Shown in pieces: positions 47,648 to 58,840 of a stretch of 64,000 nucleotides of DNA. This stretch comes from Apostichopus japonicus. Its lineage: Eukaryota > Echinodermata > Holothuroidea > Aspidochirotida > Stichopodidae. Both the position numbers and the translations under genes were made by a program. Positions within the stretch are counted from its first letter, which is position 1; the number at the start of each line of letters is the position of its first letter. The stretch is taken from NCBI RefSeq assembly GCF_037975245.1, contig NC_092579.1:16826178-16890177 (forward strand). Reading direction: 5' to 3'. The notes under the pieces are model-generated. The model ran no database searches and was not told where the DNA came from. It saw only the letters and a program-made list of their open reading frames with translations.

Positions 47648-49147
47648 GTAAGTCAACAAGGGACGAAATACTTTTAGAGAATTGATTAGCAATAATTGCT
47701 CGACAATTCTTGGAAATAGCAATTAGCATTAGCAGGTACTGCATCTTTTGCTAATCAAAAGTAATATTGATTAGCAACTGGCAATTCTTGGGTAGCAAAT
47801 TGCTATGCGAACCCAGTTATTTCGTCCCTTGGTCAAGTGCATCCAAAACTCGCTTCAGATGCCGGCACTGTTTGCCAACTTTGGTTGGTTGCCATGGGTA
47901 CCCATTCATGACTATATATGTCACCGAACATGAAACTCACTGTGTGTATATTTTCAGTAGTCTGATTTTAAACTGTGAATTTGTACAGTGAAGTCTACTA
48001 GTAAGACTGTGAACATCTATTCATTACATTGGTGAAATGATGACTGTAGGCACATCTTATATATATTTAACTACTAAAATCCTTCAATTTCTTCTGAAAA
48101 GAAAGCTATGTCTCAGTTATCTGGACAGAAACATCTTAATCTGCAAGTGTTGGCATCAACTTCTCTTTAAGCATGTGAACAGTGCTCTGCCCCATTGAAG
48201 GAACTACTTGGGGAATTTTAGTGTGTCTGTGATGCAAACTTCTTTACAGTATTTGTATATTTTGACGATTCAGTGCAATTGTCGACCCAAAAGACGTTCT
48301 AAAAGGCATTTATACAGCATCACGCCATAATTATGCTTGTGGGTCTTCATTCCGGTAATGATCATGTCATTACGATATAATTGCCGCACAGAATCATGGA
48401 AACTTTGAGGACTTCATTTGCTGAAGTTTTTAATATATTGTTGTGAAATAATCAGTATAAAATGCTCTGGAATAGCCATAAACAGAATGGAACAACTGTT
48501 ACGTTTGGTGATTTTTGTTTTACCGTGTTTTATCCATGCCATGATTGCAGTATTATAGTCCCATATTTGAATTCAAATGGAATATTTTATGAATATGCTA
48601 CTCAGTAACAAATCAAGGAAAATGGAACTAAACTTTGGTAGCACGCAAATTTCTAAGACTATTTTGAATCACACAAACCTTTTTACATTCACCGATTCAT
48701 CGGTTAATAACCACATTGTGGACTCAGATACATATTGTGGGACCCTGTGCTATCTTCATGCTTTGGTCTCTACCATTTTATACTTTAATTTAGTTGGTTT
48801 AATGTTCAAATACATTTTAGTTAACATTTCTAATCTCCCTCTGACAATAAAGTATGTTGCCTTCTGTAAGTTCTACTCTCATAACACACCCATAGTATAT
48901 GCCCTTGCATGTCTAACACTTTTCTCTTTTTCGTCTGTATTCTTCGTGCTAGGAGCTAAGAGAAGATGTTACATCCCTACGAGATTAGTGCTGGTGGTGT
49001 TGCTGTTTCTGGCTAATGTCATGACATATGGCATGCGGGTTAATCTCAGCATCGCTTTGGTTGCCATGGTTAAGGAGAATAACACGGATGTACATCAACA
49101 TTATAGCTATTGTAAAGGACTGCAGAATGATACTCACAGGGCTGATG

Positions 49148-49184
<37 letters not shown>

Positions 49185-52100
49185 AGGGAACATAATTTAT
49201 CTGTACATCAACATTATAGCTATTGTAAAGGACTACAGAATGATACTCACAGGGCTGATGAGGTATATATATATATATATTGCAGGGAACATAATTTATC
49301 TGTACATCAACATTAAAGCTATTGTGAAGGACTACAGAATGATACTCACAGGGCTGGTGAGGTATATATATATTGCAGGGAACATAATTTATCTGTACAT
49401 CAACATTAAAGCTATTGTAAAGGTCTATAGAATGATACTCACAGGGCTGATGAGGTATATATTGCGAGGAACATAATTCATCTGGAGACAGCCAACAATT
49501 CTTATGCGAACTGGCCTAGTTGCTGCACAATGACAAATAACCTGTCACAAGGTTTCTATATAGCTAGGCATAGTAAATTTGTTCTTTATAATAACACACT
49601 TCTTTCCAGTATCAAGGCCGGCTATACGGCAACATGCAACCTATTGAACACAAGATGACACTGCATCAAACGTCAAAAAGAAGGTCTTCTGCTTGCAGTG
49701 ATAATTTAAAAAAACAAATTTCAACCCCTTTTCCTTTCTTTTCTTATAGGCTGGACAATTTGATTGGGACATTGGAATCCAGTCAGTGATCCTAAGTTCC
49801 TTTTACTACGGTTATCTGTTTACACAAATTCCTGGAAGCTGCACCAGTGTTTACTTCAGTGCAAAGTGGACGCTCGGTTTGAGCGTTTTCTTTTCGGCCA
49901 TTTTGAATTTTCTTACGCCTTTAGCTGCCAACCACGGTTACATTTTTCTGATCGGTACCAGGGTACTCTTGGGTCTAGTTCAGGTAAGTTTTAGTTGTTC
50001 CTTGCTAGATACATAAATTATATTTATTTATAACTTTGTAGGAACAATAACCTAAAAGTCCAGAGACCTTTCTAGTTTGCATATATCCATCAGGAGGCTC
50101 ATGAAGGTAGACAATTAACAGTCGACATGCCCATGAATAGCTACTGTATGGTAACTTTAGGTTAAAAACCTGATAACTTGGTTAAGAATCAGGCACTGGA
50201 TTGTGGTACAATCAATATATACACAGTCAACAATAGCTAAAAAAAATTGAAGATATAGATTACGGAAAAATAATTCATTTATTATGCAAACTTTTCAAAA
50301 ATTATCAAATTTGCTCCAACGGCTTTGGACATTTTTAATGTTCCTATATATGATTAGAATGTAATTGCTAACCTTAATCAAACAGTTTTGAGAACTGAAT
50401 AAAGTACTAGCTAAAATAACCTGTCGAAAAGTGTCATTACTTCAACAGTGAATGTTATACAGTAAAAAACTCTAACAGCAGGGGGGGGGGGGTAAGAAGC
50501 TGTAAAAAGTGGGAGGGCAGAAAACTTGTCGGTCCTGGGGCCTTTACCATAAGAAGTTTGGTGTTATAGATACATAGGTGGCCCAGATAACCTAAACAAA
50601 ACGAATTTCAGTGTTACTCCAAATGTTGACTTGACATGTTAATATTTCGACATTTTTCTAAAATCAAGAGAAGAAAATACAAGAAAGGAACTATAATGGA
50701 AATTTGTGAATGCAAAGGATCCAGTTGACTCATGTTATGGCACTGCTGTGGAGTGCATCCATTGTTGAAAAATTGAGGGAACAGAAATAAACTTCTGCCC
50801 CCCCCCCCTGCTCCCTCTAACTTTGCAAAGTTGGGAGGGGTAGATGTGCCACCCCTGCTCCCATAAAGACTACGTTTAAGAAGAGTGTCAGGTAGAATGG
50901 ACATCAAGTAGAGATTTATAATATACAGTTAAGAGAGTAACAGTGTGTTGTGTATTCTATGTACCATATTTTATCTTTATTTGCACTAAATTGTGGGAAC
51001 AGTGTGAATACAAAAAGTCAATTGTTAATTGGTGGTTGGCAATAATTAATGGTTTACTACACTTGTTCAGTCATTATTGATGCCACTCAACAGTTATTTG
51101 TCCCCGGCATGCAGTTTATACCAAGTTTAAGGTTGGGTTTATACAGGATACGCCCTCCTCCTCATGCCTCGAGAAGAAATCCCCGCTAACAGCTCTTTTT
51201 ATATGTTTCTTTCTTCAGGGTGTCTATTTTCCTGCTGTTTTTCATTTGTTGGGCTTATGGCTTCCACCTAGGGAAAGAACTTCCTCATATAGTTTTGTAG
51301 CTGCAGGTATAAACCCTTTTATTTCTTTACAATAATTCTCCTCCAAGTATTGAGCTATGATTAAAATAATACACATGTGATTCGTGTAACACTTCCATCT
51401 CTAATATAAATCAATTAGATTGTTTGGCCTTATGTAATACCTTTCTCCACCAGATATGTTCAGTATGGCATTGGTTTGTATTCTATCTTAGTGGTACCAA
51501 ACTTCAGCTTTCTTACTACTTTATGCAAAGTAATTATGTTTAATATACTGAAAAGCAAAATTTCCAGTTACCCACAGTTTACAAAATGTGATCCCTAGGA
51601 CAACTGATATATATGTACAGTATACAACGCAATACCACATATTGTGTTTGATTTTTGCAAAACTACAGTATATTGTGCTAAAGAACCAATGATCCAAATC
51701 TGAAAATAACACAAACCCCTATATCAATTTCTCTCGGTTTGTTATATCGTACATAATTGCTTCGTAACGCCAAAGTTACCTTAAAATTGTGAAAAATTTA
51801 GCATATTTTGTCAAATTCTTGTAAAGACTATAAAAAATGTGGATTGATATCACTTGAAGGATAACTCATAAGATATGCTAATTTTAACGTTTTGGGGAAG
51901 AATCTTGCCCCCACGCCTCTGCTCCTAATCGTTTTCAAGAAAACATGAACATTGTAATATTCAGAATCAAGAAATTTTGTGGTGAATATTTAAATGGTAA
52001 AGGCTGTCATTATAACCATTTTTTAACATACTTTCTTATTGTATTCATTGTTACTATTCTTATTTTGTAGGTACATGCGTGGGTTCGACTGTTTTCCTCT

Positions 52101-55100
52101 TTATATCTGGTGTGCTTGCTTCCAGTAACATCATGCAGGGTTGGCCATCTGTTTTCTATTTCAGTGGTAAGCCGGTCACTTCTAAAGATCTCTGCTATCA
52201 CAGGGAAATTATTTATCCAGTATCGCATCACAAAATTGCTGTACAAAAAGGTCAAGATTGCTATGCAAGTCCAAAGATGTATATAGCAGTGTTTTTTTAC
52301 ACAGGAATCATAGTATTTCATAAACAGACAAAATCCAGAGGAGACTTCAAAACTGCTACACAAAATTTGAACACTAAAGTTTTAAAATGAGTTATGAAAG
52401 TAAACAAAAACATGTTTCTCCTCCCCACCAGCATCCTTTTGTAGCCCTACTCCCTCCTCCTTCTTTTCTTTCCCCCTTTTCCTTTAGTTTGTGGCATCAC
52501 CGTATGGGAAGTCCCCCAGGGGATATGTGGTGTACTGTAGTGCCCGGGTGGGAATGCTGAATTGGGCAAACTTGGGTGTGGGTGTTACAGGTTACCAATC
52601 ACCAGAGGTGAACTGTTGTAAAAGTTGTGTGAAAAAGCCTTGGCCTTTGATACAAGACCGTAAACCTTGAAACTTTAACTTTTAACTTTTATAGGTATTG
52701 CTGGTATTGTGTGGTGTCTTATGTGGTTTCCTCTGGCATACAACTCACCATCATCTCACCCGTGGATCAGTGAAACAGAGAAAGAATACATCATGGAATC
52801 TTTAAAGTGGAATAAGAGAGCAGTGAGTTATAAACTGTAGGCTACCTTACTTAATAATATTTAGTACCATATGGTATAACACCAGAATGTCGGTCGTCTT
52901 ATGCTTTGATTTGATGGTCAACCATTTTTCTCCCTGTAAAACTGAATTGGTATATATTGTTTAGAAAGAAAAGGGAAAATATCACAGGCAATTTCACATC
53001 TTTATTCTGACCGCTTTCAGACTTGACTTTTGATATAAAATTCTGCAAGATAACCTGAATCATATGGTGTATGCAGAGTACTGTGGACTTAAGAGGGATC
53101 CATGTATCCCACAAGTAACCCCTAGCCATATGTACAGGAACCAATGGTTCCATACTTGCTCACTTGCAAACCTAGTGTGCAGTTGGTATCTCCTACTTCT
53201 CTGCATGTAGAATAATTAAAAACATGAATTTGCATAATTGTGACATATTTGATATTGATTAAGCTCTCATTATCTCACATGGCTGAATCAGAAATTGCTG
53301 TGCTCATAGGTGTATAATAATTTCAGATACTGTGTGAATTGTGTGTGTGACATGCGAGCATTCTGTGGGGGGACATGCGTGCATTGTGTGGGACATTTGT
53401 TCATTTTGTGGGACATGTGCGAATTGCCTGTGACATGTGTACATTATGTCTGACATGTGTGCATCGTCTGTGACGTGCAAATTCTGGGCAACATGTGTGA
53501 ATTGTGACAGGTGTGAATTGTGGCACGTGTGAAATTTAAATTTCCTTGCAAGCTAACATCTACAACAGAATGGATTTCAGTATCATTTCTGTGTTCCTTT
53601 TCATGGCAACACAAATACAATCCAATCTGTCTACCCTTTGAAAGCAGATATACCTTTATACCCACTGTGGATACAAGAATGGTGGTCCAAGGAGCCATTG
53701 TCACTATTAAATCTTAAGGCTCAATTCACATTCCCCCCTTCTTTTTTCTTTTTGTAGGAGGTGGAAACAACGTTTTGTAGAGCAGTCTATTTTTCTCTTC
53801 TTGTCTTACAGAAGCAACGTCATAAAGTACCTTGGTCCTCTCTCCTCCTCTCTATACCAGTCTGGTCTGCACTAATATGCCAAGTCTGCAGCGAGTTTGG
53901 ATTCTTCCTCTTCTTAGCTGAGACTCCTACCTACTTTAGCAATATCCATGGATTTAACCTCTCACAGGTTAGAAGCATGCTTGTATTCTTGACAACAAAA
54001 ACCATGTATGGATCTCTTCATCCATGCATTTTGAGCTGACTTCATCATTTGGTGTTTTTAACTATATCAATTTAAAAAAGATGTTGGTTAGAAGTCATGA
54101 CAGCTATCTCACCCAATGAAAGTCTTGTCCAGTTGCCAGCATACTACCACTTTTTCAGGTGTCAATTTCAGCCAACTGGAAATTCATGAACCTAGATTAG
54201 TTTACATCTTAAACTGTTTGTTGTTTTTGCCAATTATGCTTTGTGACTAGAGGCTGCTAAGATTCATGAAACTAGATAGAGTATACATCTTAAACTGTTT
54301 TTTGGTTATTGTCAATCATGCTTGGTGACTAGAGGCTGCTAAGATTCATGGACCTAGATAGAGTTTACATCTTAAACTGTTTGTTGTTATTGCCAATTAT
54401 GCTTTGTGACTAGAGGCTGCTAAGATTCATGAAACTAGATAGAGTATACATCTTAAACTGTTTTTTGGTTATTGTCAATCATGCTTGGTGACTAGAGGCT
54501 GCTAAGATTCATGGACCTAGATAGAGTATACATCTTAAACTGGTTTGTTTTTATTGCCAATTATGCTTTGTGACTAGAGGCTGCTAAGATTCATGAAACT
54601 AGATAGAGTATATATCTTAAACTGTTTTTTGGTTATTGTCAATCATGCTTGGTGACTAGAGGCTGCTAAGATTCATGGACCTAGATAGAGTATACATCTT
54701 AAACTGGTTTGTTTTTATTGCCAATTATGCTTTGTGACTACAGACTGCTAAGATTCATGAAACTAGATAGAGTATACATCTTAAAGTGGTTTGTTGTTAT
54801 TGTCAATCATGCTTGGTGACTAGAGGCTGCTAAGATTCATGGACCTAGATAGAGTATACATCTTAAACTGGTTTGTTTTTATTGCCAATTATGCTTTGTG
54901 ACTACAGACTGCTAAGATTCATGAACCTAGATAGAGTATACATCTTAAAGTGGTTTGTTGTTATTGTCAATCATGCTTGGTGACTAGAGGCTGCTAAGAT
55001 TCATGGATGTAGATAGAGTATACATTTTAAACTGGTTTGTTTTTATTGCCAATTATGCTTTGTGACTACAGACTGCTAAGATTCATGAACCTAGATCAAG

Positions 55101-57589
55101 TTTACATCTTAAAGTGGTTTGTTGTTATTGTCAATCATGCTTTGTGACTAGAGGCTGCTAAGATTCATGAACCTAGATAGAGTATACATCTTAAACTGTT
55201 TCATCGTTATTGCCAATCATGCTTTGTGTTTAGAGTATAATGATATATGGTATATAAGCTTTGTTCACTTTTGAAAAATACATCTATCAAAAATACACTA
55301 ATGAAAAATACATTGAAAAGGACCATCAGGTTCCTTCTTTACCAAAGCTGATCCAGGAAAGAGTCCATATTTGGGAACATTAGTTGGAATAAAGACGAAC
55401 AGAGAACATTGTGAAATTACCAGAACTTCGCAATGATTGTTTCTACTAACGATTAATCATCCAGCTAAATTTCAATCCTATAAAATGTATTTTCCACATG
55501 TTACCACTTTCATGCAAAAAAAAAAAAATCAGACGTTCTTTGGCAAATTTATTTTAGAGTGGCTTTTTGTCTGGATTACCATGGATACTGCAGCCACTGA
55601 TGGGAGTAGGTGTATCGCTTATAGCTGAATACATTATCAGAGCAAAGCTTGCTAGAGTGGTAGTGGTCAGAAAAGGATTGTCATTGACAGGTAGGTGTCT
55701 ATATATATCATTTCTAATTTTTACTTAATTTGGTGAGGGTCTTGTTTTTGCCATGTTTGTCTTTAGAATGTTTGTTAAAGTTGGTGTTTTGTTAGTATTA
55801 TTTTTGTTAGTATTCTTATGGTTGTCATCGCAGAAGAAGTCGTGGTCATGGTCACCATGACGACGACTACAGCTCATAAAAGAAGGATGAGTAGTGACCA
55901 TTTTCATATTCCAACATGATGTCATAGCATAAACCATTCCAGTGCTACAGATATCTTAAACTAGATTGTAACTAGATACTTATCTACCTGCAGTGTCAGT
56001 GTAACATTGGGGTTGTGTGGGGGTGGACAATGGTTATCTAACATTTAGGCATTGTAAACAAAGAGAAACAAGTATACTTTTTTAAAACAATGGCTTGACA
56101 GATGTATTATATTAACTAGTTTACAATTGTTTTGTGTAGCAATTGTGTTGACTGCACACCACTGAATTGTAAGAGTTCGGTCATGTAAGGAAAATGTGCT
56201 GCGGTCTATAAATGACTTAATTTTAAAACACTTCTGTTTTGCTTGGAAAGCTTTCTAGTATTCCCCATCCTAGCACCATTAAGGTATCCTCGATCGTTTT
56301 CATTGGGCAAAAGTGAACTTAAGTAGAAATCTATAGACAATACTCTCAATGTTTTCAAATGTACCCCCCCTCCTTCCCTCCCTCCCTCCCTCCCCCCACC
56401 CACCTTCCCTCCCCCACCCTCCTTCCCTCCCCTCTGTGGATGCAGAGAGGTGTATGAACTCATCCATTGTTCATGTCTTTTTTTCTTTCCCCTTTAAAGG
56501 TATGATTATTCAGTGCTCCCTGTTCATAGTGACGGCAAATTCAAACTGCAATACGTTGGTCGCTATCACCTGCTTTGTCACGGCCATAACCTTTGGAGGA
56601 TTGTATTCACCAGGTTTCTACGTCAATAGACTAGACATTGCACCAAATTCTGCCGGAGTTCTTTCTGGTATGGTGAATGTGCTCACCACCCTCGGAGGCA
56701 TAGCAGGACCACTCCTTGTAGCACTTATCGTTGGAGATGAGGTGAGTCCAATTGTACGACTCTATGGGATGAGTATTACTTTACTGCATCTCTAGGTCAT
56801 CCTGGGTGGCTAAAGTACCCACAGCTGGGATGGAAGAAAAGGGGGCAGGCACAGGGCCATCTTCTTTTCTTGGTTTGGGATAAGTTAGAGTACATACTCT
56901 TTAGTCCTTTCAGTTAGTTATGCCTTTGATGCCACACCACTGAATTGTGGGTTTCATTTTTATAGGCTGTTGGCAGGGTGGGAGAAGGGGGTGAGAGAAG
57001 TGATGATACAGACAAATGTGTCCTTTACAAAGGAATGTTTGCTTCCAGACAGCTGGGCTTCCCTTTTGAGACCTAATTGTACCAGGAAAGTCCAAAATTT
57101 GAATGTTTGCCATGTTTCATGTCCCATATGAGGTGGTTTAGGAATATCATATTATTTTTCCCCCTTACTAAGATAGGATAGTTAACTGTACATCAACCAT
57201 TGATTTCAAAGAAGAAGAAGAAAAACCCTTTGATATAAAAAAGAAAAAAAGGATTGAGTCCACATATCATGACGATGGAGCGGGTGGAATCAGGATCGGG
57301 TATTTAAAGCGGAGGAGACATGTCAATTTGGTGTAGATTTACCCTTAGCTTGAATATATTGTTCTTTATTGTTGCCTACTTATCCATTCTCTCCAAACAG
57401 GGTTCTGTGAGTGAGTGGAAAGTAGTTTTCTGGATCATTAGCGGTCTTTTGTTCGTCGGTGTCGTAATTTTCGTGTTTTTTGGATCAGGACAACAGCAGT
57501 CCTGGGACAAGGAGCTTGCCACGTCCTCATTTGTCGCCGATGAAAATACGGCAGCTTTACTGGCCGGCAATGATGCAAAGGATAGCTGA
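47560..57589 (+). CDS. SLC17-family anion transporter (sialin/VNUT-like), ten coding exons
   Basis: Exons: 47560-47647, 48953-49149, 49750-49983, 51219-51306, 52071-52166, 52695-52822, 53812-53967, 55558-55690, 56500-56741, 57401-57589. All GT-AG, phases consistent, 1,551 nt, 516 aa, the usual SLC17 length. SLC17 proteins are 12-TM major facilitator carriers of organic anions (sialate, glutamate, ATP, urate, phosphate). Visible signatures: RVNLSIAL in TM1, FDWD then GYLFTQIPG in TM2, RVLLGLVQGVYFPA in TM4, LWLPPRERTSS, GWPSVFYFSG, EFGFFLFLAETPTYF, and GFYVNRLDIAPNSAGVLSG. The last is the family signature before TM11. LLGLVQGVYFPA and GWPSVFYFSG are closest in style to VNUT (SLC17A9); TM1-2 and the RLDIAP region look more like sialin (SLC17A5). 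Exon 1 was chosen because it starts with ATG and ends in the phase exon 2 needs. Substrate cannot be told from sequence alone. Confidence 0.93.
48953..49149 (+). CDS. SLC17 gene, exon 2: first TM helix and luminal loop
   Basis: Acceptor after a T-rich tract ending GTGCTAG. Encodes RRCYIPTRL, then VLVVLLFLANVMTYGMRVNL (TM1 with the SLC17 RVNLS motif), then a luminal loop with NNTD and NDTH glycosylation sites. The open frame extends back to 48,577 and on to 49,476, but those parts are intron. The donor GTATAT at 49,150 is the first of four tandem copies. Confidence 0.85.
49089..49480 (+). repeat. Four tandem copies of an exon end with its splice donor
   Basis: Units start at 49,089, 49,202, 49,301 and 49,394 with TGTACATCAACATT, and each runs through GATACTCACAGGGCTG-TGAG to a GTATATAT donor and GGAACATAATTTATCTG. 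Lengths fall from about 113 to 93 bp as the TA run shortens. Unit 1 overlaps the last 61 nt of SLC17 exon 2; the others lie in intron 2 and carry intact copies of the donor. Confidence 0.9.
49750..49983 (+). CDS. SLC17 gene, exon 3: TM2 to TM4
   Basis: 78 codons, phase 0-0. FDWDIGIQSVILSSFYYGYL then FTQIPG is the strongest SLC17 match in the window. The loop after TM2 reads GSCTSVYFSAKW where most family members have a GG--AD--GGK motif. It ends RVLLGLVQ at the TM4 site, before GTAAGT. Confidence 0.93.
51219..53967 (+). CDS. SLC17 gene, exons 4-7: TM4 to TM7 and central loop
   Basis: Exons 51,219-51,306, 52,071-52,166, 52,695-52,822 and 53,812-53,967. They encode GVYFPAVFHLLGLWLPPRER (end of TM4 and the loop), TM5 and TM6 ending WPSVFYFSG then GIVWCLMWFPLAY, and the central cytoplasmic loop with SETEKEYIMESL. 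After this come KQRHKVPW and TM7 with EFGFFLFLAETPTYF. Each boundary has a standard acceptor and donor. Confidence 0.9.
54183..55235. repeat. 82-bp minisatellite with a two-unit higher-order pattern in SLC17 intron 7
   Basis: About 13 units starting GATTCATG-ACCTAGATAGAG; unit starts are spaced 81 or 82 bp (54,261, 54,343, 54,424, 54,506, 54,588, 54,670, 54,752, 54,834, 54,916, 54,998, 55,080, 55,162). Two variants alternate for most of the array: one with GCCAATTATGCTTTGTGAC, one with GTCAATCATGCTTGGTGAC. The effective repeat is thus a 164-bp dimer. Confidence 0.93.
55558..56741 (+). CDS. SLC17 gene, exons 8-9: TM8 to TM11
   Basis: Exons 55,558-55,690 and 56,500-56,741. They encode SGFLSGLPWILQPLMGVGVS (TM8), then EYIIRAKLARVVVVRKGLSL. 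The next exon gives GMIIQCSLFIV and a long helix ending GGLYSPGFYVNRLDIAPNSA, with GNV-type helix VLTTLGGIAGPLLVALIV after it. The NRLDIAP-SAG signature fixes the family. Confidence 0.92.
57401..57589 (+). CDS. SLC17 gene, last coding exon: TM12 and C-tail
   Basis: Acceptor CTCCAAACAG. Encodes SEWKVVFWIISGLLFVGVVI (TM12; EW--VF-I is typical of SLC17), then FVFFGSGQQQSWDKEL and an acidic tail ending NDAKDS. Stop TGA at 57,587-57,589. Confidence 0.92.
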   Translation, partial: GSVSEWKVVFWIISGLLFVGVVIFVFFGSGQQQSWDKELATSSFVADENTAALLAGNDAKDS

Positions 57590-58128
57590 TGAGGAACTAC
57601 ATGATTCATTTAAGTAGAGTAATAATGTAATATTTTTTATACAAATTCAAGGCAATTTAGGCATAATACTTCTATGAAAGATTGGTCACAACATTTGAGT
57701 AGAAATTATTATTCACTTATTTTCTTTGGAGAGGGGGGAGGGGAGGGAGGGGGTGGGTTATTTGATAAAGAGATATTGACATGTATATGGATATCTACAT
57801 GTTTTGGCATTAGAAGGAGATGTAACAGTATTCTTCCACCTTGGTTTGCATTCCCTGTAATATTCAATGTGATGAATATTACTATAAACAGTTATTAGTT
57901 TAAGTGTGCTGTTCAAAAGTAAGAACATTTTACTCATAAAGCTTTCTGAAATTTTTAAGGAATATATGTGATATTAGCATGGGATGGTTGCCATTTTTTT
58001 ATTTTTTAATACTCAACTGCCTGCATTTCAATCGTTAAACTTCTTAAGGATGTTTTTACTTTTTAAGACTTTTATAAATTTGTATACAATAAAAATATGT
58101 GCGATGTATACATGGTTTTGAAAATAAA
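57590..58128 (+). other. Probable 3' UTR of the SLC17 gene
   Basis: Two AATAAA signals at 58,088-58,093 and 58,123-58,128, the second followed by a T/G-rich stretch. A length of about 0.5 kb is inferred. Confidence 0.55.
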
Positions 58129-58427
58129 TTGTAATCTGGTTTAAAAGTATGATATTTGTCTCTCATTATTGGTCAGCGTACCTACCAAATCATGGAATTG
58201 TTACCATCCCAGCATTGCAAGGAGGATTGTCATGGGCTGATCCAGGAGTTTATAAAGGAGAAGTGACACTATCATTGAAGACAGCTACCATATAAGGGGG
58301 GAGGGCTGGGGGGGATGGGGCGTCCCCTTCTTAATATTTCTCTTTTTGGTTTCAATGATAATCGTAACCTTTGCATTCAGGATGGCATGTGTGTGTGGGG
58401 GTGCATTTGTGATGCCCATTATGTAAT

Positions 58428-58840
58428 CATGATATCTCAAGAAGGGTAAGTTGTACCAATTTCATATTTAATGTGTAGAAGTACCACATTGAGTACAAGA
58501 AGCCTATCGTTTTTGGTAGAGGTCATTTGGGGTCACTAGGGGTCAAATTGTGAAAATGTCCAAACACGATATATCAAGAAGGGAAACCGGCAGATCTCAT
58601 ATTTATTGTGTTGAAGTACCACATTGAGTGCAAGAAGCATATTGTTTTTGGTGGGTGTCAAAAGGTCAATTAGGGTCACCGGGGGATCAAATTGTGAAAA
58701 CTCTTACCACGATATCTCAAGAAGGGAGGCATGGGCAGACCTCATATTTGGTGTGTAGAAGAACCACATAGAGTACAAGAAGCCTATTGATTTTGGAGGT
58801 CATTTGAGGTTGTCAGAGGTCAAATTGTGAAAAACTTGTA
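58428..58840. repeat. Three tandem units of about 138-143 bp
   Basis: Each begins near CACGATATCTCAAGAAGGG and runs through TCATATTT, GTGTAGAAGTACCACA, GAGTACAAGAAGCCTAT, TTTTGG and GGGGTCAAATTGTGAAAA. The units have diverged by scattered substitutions. No coding potential. Confidence 0.88.

Noticed and set aside
48577-48952. N-terminal extension of the SLC17 exon 2 frame with hydrophobic stretches
   Set aside because: It ends at a good acceptor after a T-rich tract, has no SLC17 similarity, and an ATG exon of the right phase exists at 47,560-47,647. It is read as intron.
49150-49476. Tyr-Ile repeat protein continuing SLC17 exon 2
   Set aside because: It is the tandem-repeated intron with TA runs; the next real exon joins in phase from the 49,149 donor.
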